A DNA stretch of 64,000 nucleotides from contig NZ_JAPJDO010000006.1 of assembly GCF_026242045.1 (NCBI RefSeq), positions 124,001 through 188,000 on the forward strand. Reading direction: 5' to 3'. Under the pieces are notes generated by a model. That model was not told the origin of the DNA. It saw only the letters and a list, made by a program, of their open reading frames with translations, and did no database searches. Shown in pieces: positions 32,237 through 42,060 of the stretch. How positions within the stretch are numbered: the stretch's first letter is position 1; each line of letters opens with the position of its first letter. The position numbers and the translations under genes were made by a program. The DNA is from Mycobacterium pinniadriaticum (GTDB taxonomy: Bacteria > Actinomycetota > Actinomycetes > Mycobacteriales > Mycobacteriaceae).

Positions 32237-33091
32237 ATGTCGGCTCCGCCACTGTTTCGTCTGACCGACGAACGACGGGTGACGGTGGTGCGCGACGTTG
32301 TGGCGGTGGGCCGGGTACTCGCCGACGATCCGGTCGGTTCCTGCATGGTGGCCGCTCGGGTCGCCGATCACGGCGTCGAGCCGCAGGCGATCGGCGGTGA
32401 GCTGTGGACGCGGCGGCGCACCGAAGAATCGCTGTGCTACGCAGGAGCCAACCTGATCCCGTTGCGCGGTGCCCAATCCGACCTTCATGCGTTCTCCGAT
32501 AAGGCGATGAGCACCGCGCGGCGCTGTTCGTCTCTGGTCGGTCGGGCCGAGCTGGTGCTGCCGATGTGGGACCGCCTCCAACACGCGTGGGGTCCAGCCC
32601 GCGATGTCCGCGACCGGCAACCGTTGATGGCACTGGGTGGACCGCCGGCCTGCCGGGTCGACCCGGCGGTCCGCCGGGTGCGGGTCGATGAACTCGACGC
32701 TTATCTGGTGGCCGCCATCGACATGTTCATCGGTGAGGTCGGGATCGACCCGCGGATCGGCGATGGCGGTCGCGGATACCGCCGCCGCGTCGCCAGCCTG
32801 ATCGCGGCGGGCCGGGCCTATGCCCGCTTCGAGCACGGACAGGTGGTGTTCAAGGCCGAGGTGGGGTCACAGTCCCCGGTGGTCGGCCAGATCCAGGGGG
32901 TCTGGGTGCATCCGGAGTGGCGCGGCCACGGGCTGGGTACGGCGGGCACCGCGGCCGTGGCCGCGGCGGTGGTCGACAGCGGGCGGATCGCCAGCTTGTA
33001 CGTCAACAGTTTCAATGTGGTCGCCCGTGCGGCCTATGCGCGAGTCGGCTTCACCGAGGTCGGGACGTTCGCCACCGTGCTGCTGGACTGA
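32237..33091 (+). CDS. GNAT acetyltransferase with N-terminal DUF4081 (Rv2867c-like)
   Basis: A 284-residue cytosolic protein: an N-terminal DUF4081 domain (about 1-130) and a C-terminal GNAT domain with the acetyl-CoA loop HPEWRGHGLGTAGTAA and the following VNSFNVVARAAYARVGF. Order directly after ispG matches Rv2867c, whose acceptor substrate is unknown to me. Start at ATG 32237. Confidence 0.87.
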   Translation: MSAPPLFRLTDERRVTVVRDVVAVGRVLADDPVGSCMVAARVADHGVEPQAIGGELWTRRRTEESLCYAGANLIPLRGAQSDLHAFSDKAMSTARRCSSLVGRAELVLPMWDRLQHAWGPARDVRDRQPLMALGGPPACRVDPAVRRVRVDELDAYLVAAIDMFIGEVGIDPRIGDGGRGYRRRVASLIAAGRAYARFEHGQVVFKAEVGSQSPVVGQIQGVWVHPEWRGHGLGTAGTAAVAAAVVDSGRIASLYVNSFNVVARAAYARVGFTEVGTFATVLLD

Positions 33092-33158
33092 ATCTCCGTG
33101 CCCGAGCACCGGTGCGCCTCCAACGATCTGGGGTCACGGGCTCATAACATCTGCCCCA

Positions 33159-34982
33159 ATGGCTACTTGCACCCCATTAGCAACACGAGTCACAGGAATC
33201 ACCTCGATTCTCGCGGTGGTGGCGGCGTCGGCGACGTTGTCGGCGTGCACCCCGCGCCCGGATGGACCGGGCCCCGCCGCGGCAAAGTTCTTCGCTGACC
33301 TGAGCAAGGGTGACACCGCCGCCGCGGCCCAACTCTCCGACCGGCCCGCCGACGCCCAAGCCGCCCTCAACGAGGCGTGGGCCGGTCTGCAGGCCACCCA
33401 CCTCGAGGCCCAGATCCTCGGCTCGCGCTACACCGAGGACACCGGCAGCGTGAACTACCGCTTCACCTGGCAGTTGCCCAAGAAACGGTCCTGGACCTAT
33501 GACGGCGTGCTGCAGATGATCCGCGACGAAGGCAGCTGGCACGTGCGGTGGACTCCCGCCGGACTGCATCCCAAGCTTGGTGAGCACCAGCACTTTTCGT
33601 TGCGCGCCGACCAGCCGCGGCGAGCCTCCGTCAACGAAGTCGGCGGCACTGACGTGTTGAAGCCGGGCAATCTCTATCGCTATCAGCTCGACGCCGCCAA
33701 GGCCGGTAGCGCGCTGATGGCGACCTCGCGGGTGGTGGCCGACCAGCTGCGCCAGTTCGACAACACCCTGGACCCGCAGCGGCTGGCTGAGCAGGCCAGC
33801 TCGCAGAGCAACCCGCTGGACCTCATCACGCTGCGGCCGGCAGATCATGACAAGGTCGGCCAGGTGCTGGACGACCTGCCCGGCGTCGTGGTGACCCCGC
33901 AGGCCGACCTGCTGCCCACCGACGACCATTTCGCGCCGGCGGTCATCAGCGAGGTCAAGAAGGCGGTGGTCGACGAGCTCGACGGTGAGGCTGGCTGGCG
34001 CATCGTCAGCGTGAATCAGAACGGCGCCGACGTCGACGTTCTGCACGAGGTGGCGGCCAAGCCCGCGCCGTCGATCTCGATCACCCTGGACCGGTCGGTG
34101 CAGAACGCCGCCCAGCACGCCGTCGACACCCAGGGCCGCAAGGCCATGATGGTCGTGATCAGGCCATCCACCGGCGAGATCCTGGCGGTGGCGCAGAACG
34201 CGGCGGCCGACGCCGATGGCCCGGCGGCCACAACGGGCCTCTACCCACCCGGGTCGACGTTCAAGATCGTCACCGCCGGCGCGGCCATCGACCGCGACAT
34301 GGCCACCCCCAACACGCTGCTGGGCTGCCCGGGCGAGATCGACATCGGCCACCGCACGATCCCGAACTACAACAAGTTCGACCTCGGGACCGTCCCGATG
34401 GCCAAGGCGTTCGCCAATTCGTGCAACACCACGTTCGCCGAGTTGGCCAGTCGGATGCCGCCGACCGCGCTGACGGTGGCGGCGTCGCAGTACGGCATCG
34501 GCCCGGACTACACCGTCGACGGGCTCACCACCGTGACCGGCACGGTGCCCCCGACGGTGAACCTGGCCGAACGCACCGAGGACGGTTTCGGGCAGGGCAA
34601 GGTTCTGGTCACCCCGTTCGGAATGGCGCTGGCCGCCGCGACCGTCGCCGCGGGCAAGACCCCCAGTCCGTACCTGATCGTGGGCAGCCACACGGGGGAG
34701 ACCGGCGATCACCCGCCGATCACCCCGGCCATGCTCGACGGTCTGCGTCCGATGATGCGGCTGGTGGTGACCAACGGCACCGCGAAGGACATCAACGATG
34801 CCGGTGATGTCCGCGGCAAGACCGGTGAAGCCGAGTTCGCCGGCGGCTCGCACGCCTGGTTCGCCGGCTACCGCGGTGACCTCGCGTTCGCGGCGCTGAT
34901 CGTGGGTGGTGGCAGTTCGGAGTACGCGGTGCGGATGGTCAAGATGATGTTCAGCGAGCTGCCCACCGACTATCTTGCCTGA
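33159..34982 (+). CDS. Penicillin-binding lipoprotein, transpeptidase (Rv2864c-like)
   Basis: Cell-envelope class B-type penicillin-binding protein (607 residues) that cross-links peptidoglycan. The N-terminus is a lipoprotein signal (lipobox ATLSAC, acylated Cys about 31) followed by an NTF2-like MecA-N domain (about 40-150), a PBP dimerization domain and the transpeptidase domain with STFK in YPPGSTFKIV, SCN in FANSCNTTFAE, and KTGEAE. In M. tuberculosis the ortholog is Rv2864c. ATG at 33159 gives a slightly long signal; GTG at 33189 would shorten it. Confidence 0.93.
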   Translation: MATCTPLATRVTGITSILAVVAASATLSACTPRPDGPGPAAAKFFADLSKGDTAAAAQLSDRPADAQAALNEAWAGLQATHLEAQILGSRYTEDTGSVNYRFTWQLPKKRSWTYDGVLQMIRDEGSWHVRWTPAGLHPKLGEHQHFSLRADQPRRASVNEVGGTDVLKPGNLYRYQLDAAKAGSALMATSRVVADQLRQFDNTLDPQRLAEQASSQSNPLDLITLRPADHDKVGQVLDDLPGVVVTPQADLLPTDDHFAPAVISEVKKAVVDELDGEAGWRIVSVNQNGADVDVLHEVAAKPAPSISITLDRSVQNAAQHAVDTQGRKAMMVVIRPSTGEILAVAQNAAADADGPAATTGLYPPGSTFKIVTAGAAIDRDMATPNTLLGCPGEIDIGHRTIPNYNKFDLGTVPMAKAFANSCNTTFAELASRMPPTALTVAASQYGIGPDYTVDGLTTVTGTVPPTVNLAERTEDGFGQGKVLVTPFGMALAAATVAAGKTPSPYLIVGSHTGETGDHPPITPAMLDGLRPMMRLVVTNGTAKDINDAGDVRGKTGEAEFAGGSHAWFAGYRGDLAFAALIVGGGSSEYAVRMVKMMFSELPTDYLA

Positions 34983-35130
34983 CAACCCACTGGCAACGTT
35001 CTGGAAATTGCCCGGCACAGCCGAAATTGACGACTGTGGTAGCGAACGTGGCTAACATCTCCACTTGGCAAGTCATCTCCGGCGGCAAAGATCCGCGCCG
35101 GCGCTAACCAACCGTCTCATAAGGAGTGTC

Positions 35131-36660
35131 GTGTCCGCGTCTGCCGCCCCCGGCCCAAGGCCCGTGCCCAAATCGGTTGTCCCGTACGCATTGGCGGGAA
35201 CGGCGATCGCGGGAGCCGCGCTGTTCTTGGCCAATGCAGGTGCGGCCCACGCCGCACCCGGTCCGGACACGTCGGCGGGCCTGCAGTGTCTGATGATGAA
35301 TACGGGGTGTTCGTCCGGCTTGGTCTCCAGCGCCGCGGCACCTGCCCGGCCGGCCGCGCTGGCAACGGCCGCGTTCAACCCGGAGGCCCAGATCAACTCG
35401 TTCGTCGACGCCGCCGGCCAGATCCCGATCCTCAACATCTTCATCAGCAATGGCGCCGACGCGACGGTGCCCGGCGGCAACGGGGTCCGCGCCGGATTGT
35501 TGATCGGTAATGGGGGCAACGGTGCCGCCGGCGTCGAGGTGGGCCAGAACGGAGGTGGCGGCGGCGCTGCCGGATTGTTCTGGGGCAACGGCGGAAAGGG
35601 CGCCGACGGCGGTCTCGCCGCCAACGGGGGCAGTGGCGGCAATGCCGGGATGCTCTCCCTGTTCGGCAACGGCGGTGGCGCCGGCAACGGCGGCGACGGC
35701 ACCTACGCCGCCGACGGGACGCCACTCGACGGCGGTGACGGCGGCCGCGGCGGCAGCGCCGGCCCCGTGTCGCTGTTCGGCAAGGGCGGCAACGGTGGTA
35801 ACGGTGGCGCCGGTGTCGACGGTCTACCGGCCACCAACCCAGCCAGCGGCACGGCGGGTACCAATGGCGCGCCCGGTCCCGACGACATCGTCGCCAGCGG
35901 AGTCGCCCAGGCCGGAAACGGAATCGCCGGCACCCCGGGGACCGGATTCGGCGTCAACGGCAACGGTGGAGACGGCGGCACCGGTGGTGACGCGGCGACG
36001 ACCGACAGCGATGCCGCCGCCGGCGACGGTGGCGCGGGAGCCGACGGCACGCCCGGCGGGGCTGCCGGCGGTCAGGGCGGCGGCGGCGGGAACGCGGCCG
36101 CAGGCGACGATGCCGATAGCTTCGCCATCGGTGGTGTCGGCGGTGACGGCGGCAACGGTGGCGTCGGTACCGCCGGCGGCAGTGGGAGCAACGGCGGACA
36201 GGGCGGCTACGGCGGCCACGGCGGGGTGTTCGCCACCGGGGGCAACGGCGGCGACGGTGGTGACGGCGGCAATGGCGCCGCGGGCGCCGACGGCGGCCCC
36301 GGCGGTGACGGTGGTGGCGGCGGAGCCGCGAGTGGAACGGCGGGCAGCGGCGGCCACGGCGGTGTCGGCGGCGACGGTGGCGACGGCGGTGCGGCCGGCA
36401 ACGGCGGTAACGGCGGCAACGCCGGGCGCGGCGGCTCCACCGGGGTGTTCGGGGTGTTCGGGCGGGGCGGCCTCAACGGCAACCCTGGTGGGGGTGGCAA
36501 CCCAGGTCTCAACGGCGGCCAGGGCGGCGCCGCGGGCAGCGGCGGTACGGGCGGTGCCGGTCCGAATCCGGAGGACAAGGGTGCCGACGGTCTCGGCGGA
36601 AGCCCCGGAGCTCCCGGGGGCGCGGGTCACGCCGGCACGAACGGGAAGGTCGGGCACTGA
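35131..36660 (+). CDS. Secreted PGRS-like glycine-rich repeat protein without a PE domain
   Basis: A 509-residue exported protein. The N-terminus is a signal/anchor helix (YALAGTAIAGAALFLANAG, then AHAAPG) rather than a PE domain. It is followed by a 60-residue linker with two Cys and then about 380 residues of GGNGG/GGDGG repeats broken by short LFG/LSLFGNGG segments, as in PE_PGRS proteins. Some repeats fit the GGxGxD pattern proposed to bind calcium. GTG at 35131 follows AAGGAGTG; an in-frame ATG at 35065 lacks a ribosome site. Coding bias is extreme GGC/GGT, and the antisense frames are spurious. Function unknown; a surface role is inferred. Confidence 0.82.
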   Translation: MSASAAPGPRPVPKSVVPYALAGTAIAGAALFLANAGAAHAAPGPDTSAGLQCLMMNTGCSSGLVSSAAAPARPAALATAAFNPEAQINSFVDAAGQIPILNIFISNGADATVPGGNGVRAGLLIGNGGNGAAGVEVGQNGGGGGAAGLFWGNGGKGADGGLAANGGSGGNAGMLSLFGNGGGAGNGGDGTYAADGTPLDGGDGGRGGSAGPVSLFGKGGNGGNGGAGVDGLPATNPASGTAGTNGAPGPDDIVASGVAQAGNGIAGTPGTGFGVNGNGGDGGTGGDAATTDSDAAAGDGGAGADGTPGGAAGGQGGGGGNAAAGDDADSFAIGGVGGDGGNGGVGTAGGSGSNGGQGGYGGHGGVFATGGNGGDGGDGGNGAAGADGGPGGDGGGGGAASGTAGSGGHGGVGGDGGDGGAAGNGGNGGNAGRGGSTGVFGVFGRGGLNGNPGGGGNPGLNGGQGGAAGSGGTGGAGPNPEDKGADGLGGSPGAPGGAGHAGTNGKVGH

Positions 36661-36744
36661 GCGGCCGGCCGGACTCGACCGGCTCGCCTCAGCACCCGGT
36701 CCCGGTATGACGCGCCGGAGCGCGGCGACCGGCGGCGGTGGGCG

Positions 36745-37668
36745 CTAGCCTCTCTTGCTGCCTCCGGTGTGGCGGGCGGCGTGCCGGGAAGCCTTCTTGC
36801 CCGTGTTGGTAGCGCCGGCCGGTCGGGCCGACCGGCCGGTGCCGGGCTTGGCGGTGTGCTGTGCTGCGGCGGTGGTGGTATCGGTTGCGGCAGCTCCGCC
36901 GACCTTGATGCCGTTGATGTTGAAGCCGGGGCCGGACTTCGTGACGACCTGCCCGGTTTGCAGGATCGACCCGGCGATCGCCAGCGGACCCGGTCCGGCG
37001 GCCACGGTGTTACCGCTGCCGAAGTCGGCGAATGCCGCGTTGCCGTTGCCACCGTTCGCGATGGCTTTGTTGTTGGTCCCGCCGACCGTCCATGCGGTGT
37101 TGAGGGTGCCCAGGGCGTAGGCGAGGTGGCCACCACCGGTCCCGTTGCCGAACAGGTTGACGGCGAGGTTGCCCTTGCCAATAGCTTCGACCACGCTGCC
37201 GCCGACGACGGTGGTCCCGAGTGAGACGTTGAGGGCGGTATTGAGACCCAGATAGTTCAGCGATGTCGACGCGACCGCGACGGCTACCCCGTTCGAGCCC
37301 AGTTGGGTCGCCATTCCCACGATCCCGGTAGCCTGCGCGAGGGCGTTGTTGCCGATCGCCGTGCCGAAGTCGAAGATGTTGGTCTGGACAACATCACCGG
37401 CAACAGCGATCGCGGAGTTTCCGACCGCGACGGCACTGGAGAACCACCCGTAGGCCAATGCCTGCGAGCCGGTGCCGATGGCGATGGCGATGCTGGTCGG
37501 GGTGCTGACGCAATCGGCGCTGTTGCCGATGCCGAAGAACGAGGCGCAGGTGGCGTTGGCGGATGGAGCTGAGCCCAGCCCCGTGGTGGCGAGTGCACCG
37601 GCGGTCAGCGCGCCGACCGCGATCGCGCCGGTGAATTTGTTGATGACAGTTCCTGTGCGTTGGCTCAT
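36745..37668 (-). CDS. Secreted repeat protein with YadA-head-like segments
   Basis: A 307-residue exported protein with a signal peptide (about 1-40, ending PSANA) and two Cys directly after (ATCASFFGIGNSADC). The mature part repeats short motifs such as AIAIGTGSQALAYG, AVAVGNSAIA and GTAIGNNALAQA, which resemble the left-handed beta-roll repeats of trimeric adhesin heads, and ends in a Lys/Arg/His-rich tail (TGKKASRHAARH). ATG at 37668 follows GGGAGGTAA; the longer frame is rejected. The region is convergent with the PGRS-like gene. Its upstream 37669-37829 holds a CTCGT/ACGAG dyad at 37754-37769 and no clear promoter. Adhesion is a guess. Confidence 0.75.
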   Translation of the reverse strand: MSQRTGTVINKFTGAIAVGALTAGALATTGLGSAPSANATCASFFGIGNSADCVSTPTSIAIAIGTGSQALAYGWFSSAVAVGNSAIAVAGDVVQTNIFDFGTAIGNNALAQATGIVGMATQLGSNGVAVAVASTSLNYLGLNTALNVSLGTTVVGGSVVEAIGKGNLAVNLFGNGTGGGHLAYALGTLNTAWTVGGTNNKAIANGGNGNAAFADFGSGNTVAAGPGPLAIAGSILQTGQVVTKSGPGFNINGIKVGGAAATDTTTAAAQHTAKPGTGRSARPAGATNTGKKASRHAARHTGGSKRG

Positions 37669-37829
37669 AGTTACCTCCCGGTGAGCTGTGCGATCGCTAT
37701 GACAGAAGGTAAAAGTAGCCGCTGCGGAGATGTCGAATGCAAGTAATTCGCTACTCGTTAATTGACGAGAGGCAAGTTGTTGGTTGCCGGGAGGCAACTA
37801 ATCACGGGGCCTGGTGACGGGCGCTTGCG

Positions 37830-38219
37830 TCAGCCGGCGACGATCTCGCCGCCGGCGACCTTCACCGCCACCGGGGTCAGCGGCGCCATGGCCGGGCCGC
37901 GGAGCACCGCGCCGTCGAGCCCGAACCGGCTGCCGTGACACGGGCAGTCCAGCGTGGCACCGGTGACCGACGGCAGCTTGCAGCCGGCGTGGGTGCAGCG
38001 GGCGACAAATCCCTCGAACACCCCGGCCGTCGGCTGGGTGACGACGGTGTCGCCGATCACCTTGCCCGAACCCACCGGGATGTCGGCGACGGGAGCCAGC
38101 ACCTGGCCCGCTGCCGGGGCTGTCGGGGACGCGACGAGCTCGCCGGTATTGGTGTTGCAGGCGGCAATCGGTGCGACCGCGGCCCCGATCAGGACGGTGC
38201 GGCGCGGCAAGGCAAACAT
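37830..38219 (-). CDS. Rieske 2Fe-2S lipoprotein, Tat-type signal
   Basis: A 129-residue exported electron-transfer protein. The N-terminus has a twin-arginine (PRRTVLIG, residues 5-12) and a lipobox ending in Cys 21 (APIAAC). The Rieske domain shows C75-T-H77 and C92-P-C94-H95 (CPCHGSRFG), with C80 and C94 placed for the stabilizing disulfide. The cluster must be inserted before export, which suits the Tat route. The partner oxidoreductase is not adjacent; a DUF1707 gene is divergent. Confidence 0.9.
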   Translation of the reverse strand: MFALPRRTVLIGAAVAPIAACNTNTGELVASPTAPAAGQVLAPVADIPVGSGKVIGDTVVTQPTAGVFEGFVARCTHAGCKLPSVTGATLDCPCHGSRFGLDGAVLRGPAMAPLTPVAVKVAGGEIVAG

Positions 38220-38286
38220 CGGGCCAGGTTAGCCGAGGTTGACGGCGGGTCCTTTCACATGGGTGAACGGGTACCGTGGAATGGCC

Positions 38287-38862
38287 ATGACCGGACTCGA
38301 CCACACCCCCGCGCTGCGGGTGTCCGATGCCGACCGCAACGGGACGCTGCGGCGGCTGCACAATGCCGTCGCGCTGGGCCTGATCGACATCGGCGAATTC
38401 GAAGAGCGTTCGGCGCAGGTGTCGGCCGCGCGGATGCAGACCGACCTCGAGATACTGGTCGACGACCTGCCCGGGCCGGGTGCCATCGTCACCTCGGCGG
38501 CCGACCGGGTGGAACTGCGCGGTTGGATGGGCTCGCTGAAACGGCATGGCGAGTGGATGGTGCCGACCCGGCTGGCACTGGTGCGCCGGATGGGCTCGGT
38601 CGACCTCGACCTCACCAACGCCCGGTTCGCTGGACCCGTCGTCGTCATCGAGCTCGACATGGTGCGCGGTTCGGTGGACCTGCGGCTGCCGATCGGGGCG
38701 AGCGCCTCTATCGACGACGTCACCGTCTACGCCGGTAGCGCGCGGGACCGCCGCAAAGACGCGCCGGCGGAGGGCACCCCGCACGTCGTACTCACCGGTC
38801 GGGTGGTGCTGGGTTCGGTCAACGTCCGCGGTCCCAAGCGTCCGCTGCTCCGTCGCCATTAA
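38287..38862 (+). CDS. DUF1707 domain protein
   Basis: A 191-residue protein with an N-terminal DUF1707 (SHOCT-like) segment, ALRVSDADRNGTLRRLHNAV and GLIDIGEFEERSAQVSAAR, then a beta-rich part with repeated MGSVDLDL and RGSVDLRLP blocks typical of cell-wall-active or LiaF-like C-terminal domains. No signal peptide or helix is evident. ATG at 38287 fits the usual short lead before LRVSDADR; ATG at 38281 is equally possible. Function unknown. Confidence 0.82.
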   Translation: MTGLDHTPALRVSDADRNGTLRRLHNAVALGLIDIGEFEERSAQVSAARMQTDLEILVDDLPGPGAIVTSAADRVELRGWMGSLKRHGEWMVPTRLALVRRMGSVDLDLTNARFAGPVVVIELDMVRGSVDLRLPIGASASIDDVTVYAGSARDRRKDAPAEGTPHVVLTGRVVLGSVNVRGPKRPLLRRH

Positions 38863-38871
38863 GCTGGCGAT

Positions 38872-39732
38872 ATGCCCGTACGCAGTGCACTCCGTCCCGG
38901 AGTGGTCTCACCGACTCTTCCGGTTCCGAAATCGATCGAGCGTCCCGAATACGTCGGCAAGTCGACTGTCGCCGAAGGCAGCGAGCCGTGGGTCCAGACG
39001 CCCGAGGTCATCGAGAACATGCGCATCGCCGGTCGCATCGCCGCAGGCGCGCTGGCCGAGGCGGGAAAGGCCGTCGAGCCCGGGGTGACCACCGACGAGC
39101 TCGACCGGATCGCCCACGACTACATGGTCGATCACGGTGCCTACCCGTCCACCCTGCATTACAAGGGCTTTCCGAAGTCGTGCTGTACGTCGCTCAACGA
39201 GATCATCTGCCACGGCATCCCCGACTCGACCGTCGTCGAGGATGGCGACATCGTCAACATCGACGTGACCGCCTTCATTCACGGGGTGCACGGCGACACC
39301 AACGCCACGTTCCTCGCCGGTGACGTCAGCGAGGAACACCGCCTCCTGGTCGAGCGGACCCACGAGGCGACGATGCGGGCCATCAAGGCCGTCAAGCCCG
39401 GCCGGGCCCTTTCGGTGGTGGGCCGGGTGATCGAGGCATACGCAAACCGGTTCGGCTACAACGTGGTTCGCGACTTCACCGGGCACGGAATCGGCACGAC
39501 GTTCCACAACGGCCTGGTGGTGCTCCACTACGACCAGCCCAGTGTCGAGACCGTCCTCGAACCGGGGATGACCTTCACCATCGAACCGATGATCAACCTG
39601 GGCGCGCTGGACTATGAGATCTGGGACGACGGCTGGACCGTGGCCACCACGGACCGCAAGTGGACCGCGCAGTTCGAGCACACGCTGGTCGTCACCGAGG
39701 ATGGCGCGGAAATCCTGACCTTGGCGCCGTGA
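38872..39732 (+). CDS. map: Methionine aminopeptidase, type Ic (MapB-like)
   Basis: Removes the initiator Met. The 286-residue enzyme has an N-terminal extension with a Pro-rich SH3-binding-like segment ([15 protein letters not shown]) typical of actinobacterial type Ic, then the pita-bread fold with metal ligands in [35 protein letters not shown] and [11 protein letters not shown] at 38872. It corresponds to Rv2861c mapB and precedes cobQ. Confidence 0.96.
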   Translation: MPVRSALRPGVVSPTLPVPKSIERPEYVGKSTVAEGSEPWVQTPEVIENMRIAGRIAAGALAEAGKAVEPGVTTDELDRIAHDYMVDHGAYPSTLHYKGFPKSCCTSLNEIICHGIPDSTVVEDGDIVNIDVTAFIHGVHGDTNATFLAGDVSEEHRLLVERTHEATMRAIKAVKPGRALSVVGRVIEAYANRFGYNVVRDFTGHGIGTTFHNGLVVLHYDQPSVETVLEPGMTFTIEPMINLGALDYEIWDDGWTVATTDRKWTAQFEHTLVVTEDGAEILTLAP

Positions 39733-39742
39733 GACCCTCCCC

Positions 39743-39802
39743 GCGAGCAGTCACAAAAGCACCCGACACGCCGGGAGTTTGGGGACATTTGCGTCTGCTC
39801 GG
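39743..39802. repeat. Dispersed palindrome, copy B (degenerate)
   Basis: Imperfect copy between map and cobQ: the left end reads CGAGCAG-TC-A-CAAAA (39744-39758) and the right end TTTGCGTCTGCTCG (39788-39801), with the inner CCGACACGCCGG also found in copy C. The two ends match as an inverted repeat with two mismatches. Confidence 0.65.
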
Positions 39803-39811
39803 CGCAAGAAA

Positions 39812-41314
39812 GTGAGGGGCGCGCTGCTCGTTGCCGGCACCACATCGGACGCCGGCAAGTCGATGGTCGTCGCCGGACTCTGCCGGCTGTTGGCGCGCAA
39901 GGGGATTCGGGTAGCGCCGTTCAAAGCGCAGAACATGAGCAACAACTCGGTGGTCACCGTCGACGGCGGCGAGATCGGCCGGGCTCAAGGTGTGCAGGCG
40001 CGTGCGGCCGGGCTGCAGCCCAGCACCCGGTTCAACCCGGTGCTGCTCAAACCCGGCAGCGACCGAACCTCGCAGCTGGTGGTCAAGGGCCGGCCGGTCG
40101 GCTCCGTCGGCGCGGCCGACTACATCCGCCACCGCGACCGGCTGGCCGGGGTGGTCGCCGCCGAACTGGCCTCGCTTCGAGCGGATTTCGATGTGGTGCT
40201 GTGCGAGGGGGCCGGATCACCCGCCGAAATAAACTTGCGTGCAACCGATCTGGCGAACATGGGTCTGGCCCGTGCCGCGAACCTGCCCGTCGTGATCGTC
40301 GGCGACATCGACCGCGGTGGCCTGCTCGCGCATTTGTTCGGCACCGTCGCCGTGCTGTCGGCGCAGGATCAGGCGCTGGTCGCCGGCTTCATCGTCAACA
40401 AGTTCCGCGGTGATCCCGGGCTGCTCGCGCCGGGACTCGACCAGCTGGCCGAACTCACCGGCCGGCCCACCTATGGGATCGTGCCCTACAGCGACGAGCT
40501 GTGGTTGGACAGCGAGGACTCGGTATCGGTGGTGGCCGGCCACCTGGTCGGGACGCCGGCCCCGCCGTGCGGGGAGCACTGGCTGCGGGTCGCGGCGATC
40601 CGCCTGCCACGGATCTCGAACTCCACCGACGTCGAAGCGCTGGCCTGCGAACCAGGCGTGCTGGTCCGTTGGGCGGTCGACCCCGCGGAGGTGGCCGACG
40701 CCGATGTCATCGTGATCCCCGGCAGCAAGGCCACCGTCGCCGACCTGGGCTGGCTGCGTGAGCGCGGCCTGGCCGGCGCGATCGTCGACCATGCCGGTGC
40801 CGGCCGTCCCGTGCTCGGCATTTGCGGTGGCTTCCAGATGCTGTGTCGGCGGATCGGCGACACCGTCGAAACCGGCGCGGGTGATGTCGACGGGCTGGGG
40901 CTTTTCGATGCCGACATCGATTTCGCACCCGACAAGGTGCTGCGGCACTGGCCGGGCCCGTTGAGCGGCTACGAGATCCATCACGGCCGGGTGACACGCT
41001 GCGCCGAGGACGTCTGGTTCTCCGCCGACGGCGCTGCACAGGGCTATGCCCGCGGCGCGGCGTTCGGCACCCATTGGCACGGCCTGCTGGACAACGACGA
41101 GTTCCGCCGCGACTGGCTCACCGCGGCCGCGACGGCCGCGGGCCGGCCGGGCTTCCAGGTCGCCACCGATATCAGCGTGCCGGCCCGCCGAGATGCCCAA
41201 CTCGATGTCATGGCCGACCTACTGGTGGCCCACCTAGACATCGACGCCCTGTTATCGCTGCTGGACGGCGGCACACCGGTGCGCCCCACGGTCAGTACGC
41301 GGCTGAATCGGTAG
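39812..41314 (+). CDS. cobQ: Cobyric acid synthase
   Basis: Amidates side chains of adenosylcobyrinic a,c-diamide in cobalamin synthesis, using glutamine. The 500-residue protein has the N-terminal dethiobiotin-synthase-like ATPase ([20 protein letters not shown]) and a class I amidotransferase domain with the Cys nucleophile in GICGGFQML and His in EIHHGRV. GTG at 39812 directly precedes the conserved N-terminus; the frame open to 39779 would only add residues encoded by a palindromic repeat. A cobalt/nickel uptake operon lies at the end of the window. Confidence 0.93.
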   Translation: MRGALLVAGTTSDAGKSMVVAGLCRLLARKGIRVAPFKAQNMSNNSVVTVDGGEIGRAQGVQARAAGLQPSTRFNPVLLKPGSDRTSQLVVKGRPVGSVGAADYIRHRDRLAGVVAAELASLRADFDVVLCEGAGSPAEINLRATDLANMGLARAANLPVVIVGDIDRGGLLAHLFGTVAVLSAQDQALVAGFIVNKFRGDPGLLAPGLDQLAELTGRPTYGIVPYSDELWLDSEDSVSVVAGHLVGTPAPPCGEHWLRVAAIRLPRISNSTDVEALACEPGVLVRWAVDPAEVADADVIVIPGSKATVADLGWLRERGLAGAIVDHAGAGRPVLGICGGFQMLCRRIGDTVETGAGDVDGLGLFDADIDFAPDKVLRHWPGPLSGYEIHHGRVTRCAEDVWFSADGAAQGYARGAAFGTHWHGLLDNDEFRRDWLTAAATAAGRPGFQVATDISVPARRDAQLDVMADLLVAHLDIDALLSLLDGGTPVRPTVSTRLNR

Positions 41315-41324
41315 CCTGAAACTC

Positions 41325-41996
41325 ATGTCGAGTCGGACGGTGCTGGTCACCGTGGCGGTTGCCGCCGCGATGCTGGTCGCCGGCTGCGGATCGACCGTCA
41401 CCGGCACCGCGACGTGGCCGGGTGCCACCCTGGACAAGGTCACCCTGCGGGCGGCGGATTTCCCACCCGGAGTCCACTACGACCGGATCGTCGAGCATCC
41501 CGGGCAGCCCGACGGCGCCGGTGCTCCGCCATCGATGCTGTCCCGCCCGGCGGGCTGCGCCAATGCCATGACCAACGTCATCGCCGAGTCGGCCGAACGC
41601 GGCCCCGGCAGCGCGGTGAAGTATGCGGCGACCTACGACGGCGCCCGGATCGTGATGACCGTGCTGTCATGGCCGTTGGATCTGGCGAAGCTCGAGGCGG
41701 CGGCCACCCGTTGTGCGGAATTCGAAGCGTTCTTCGATCGATCGAGCAGCGGGATTCCCATTACCACAACCGAGCTCTCCGGTGTGGGCGATGGCGTACT
41801 GGCCTATCAACAAACCATGCGGTTGATGGGTTCGCCCAGCAGTATTTATATGGCGTTCCAGAACGTCGGCAAATACGGGATGTTCGGAATCGCTTTTCCC
41901 ACACCCAATCCCAGTGTCGAGGCCAAGGCTTCCTTGCCGGAGACATTCCTGGACGTGTTTGCCAAACAGGCCGTGAAAATCCGTGGCGTGACCTGA
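41325..41996 (+). CDS. Mycobacterial lipoprotein, possible PknH-sensor-like domain
   Basis: A 223-residue exported lipoprotein: signal with lipobox LVAGC (acylated Cys 21), then CGSTVTGTATW as in many mycobacterial Lpp/Lpq proteins. The mature domain has two Cys (RPAGCANAM and ATRCAEF) and a pattern resembling the PknH-like sensor/DUF5642 family; this resemblance is tentative. It begins 10 bp after cobQ. Function unknown. Confidence 0.75.
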   Translation: MSSRTVLVTVAVAAAMLVAGCGSTVTGTATWPGATLDKVTLRAADFPPGVHYDRIVEHPGQPDGAGAPPSMLSRPAGCANAMTNVIAESAERGPGSAVKYAATYDGARIVMTVLSWPLDLAKLEAAATRCAEFEAFFDRSSSGIPITTTELSGVGDGVLAYQQTMRLMGSPSSIYMAFQNVGKYGMFGIAFPTPNPSVEAKASLPETFLDVFAKQAVKIRGVT

Positions 41997-42060
41997 GTGG
42001 GCTCTGAGAGACAATGTGGAAAACGCGACCCGTAGCGCGGTTTGCCAGTAGCGTTACGAA

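Noticed and set aside
33177..35018. A 613-codon minus-strand open frame over the penicillin-binding lipoprotein
   Set aside because: Opposite strand of a gene with SxxK, SxN and KTG motifs; no independent support.
35500..36650. CRISPR-like repeated GGC units
   Set aside because: The repeats are in-frame glycine codons of a PGRS-like protein, with no regular spacers.
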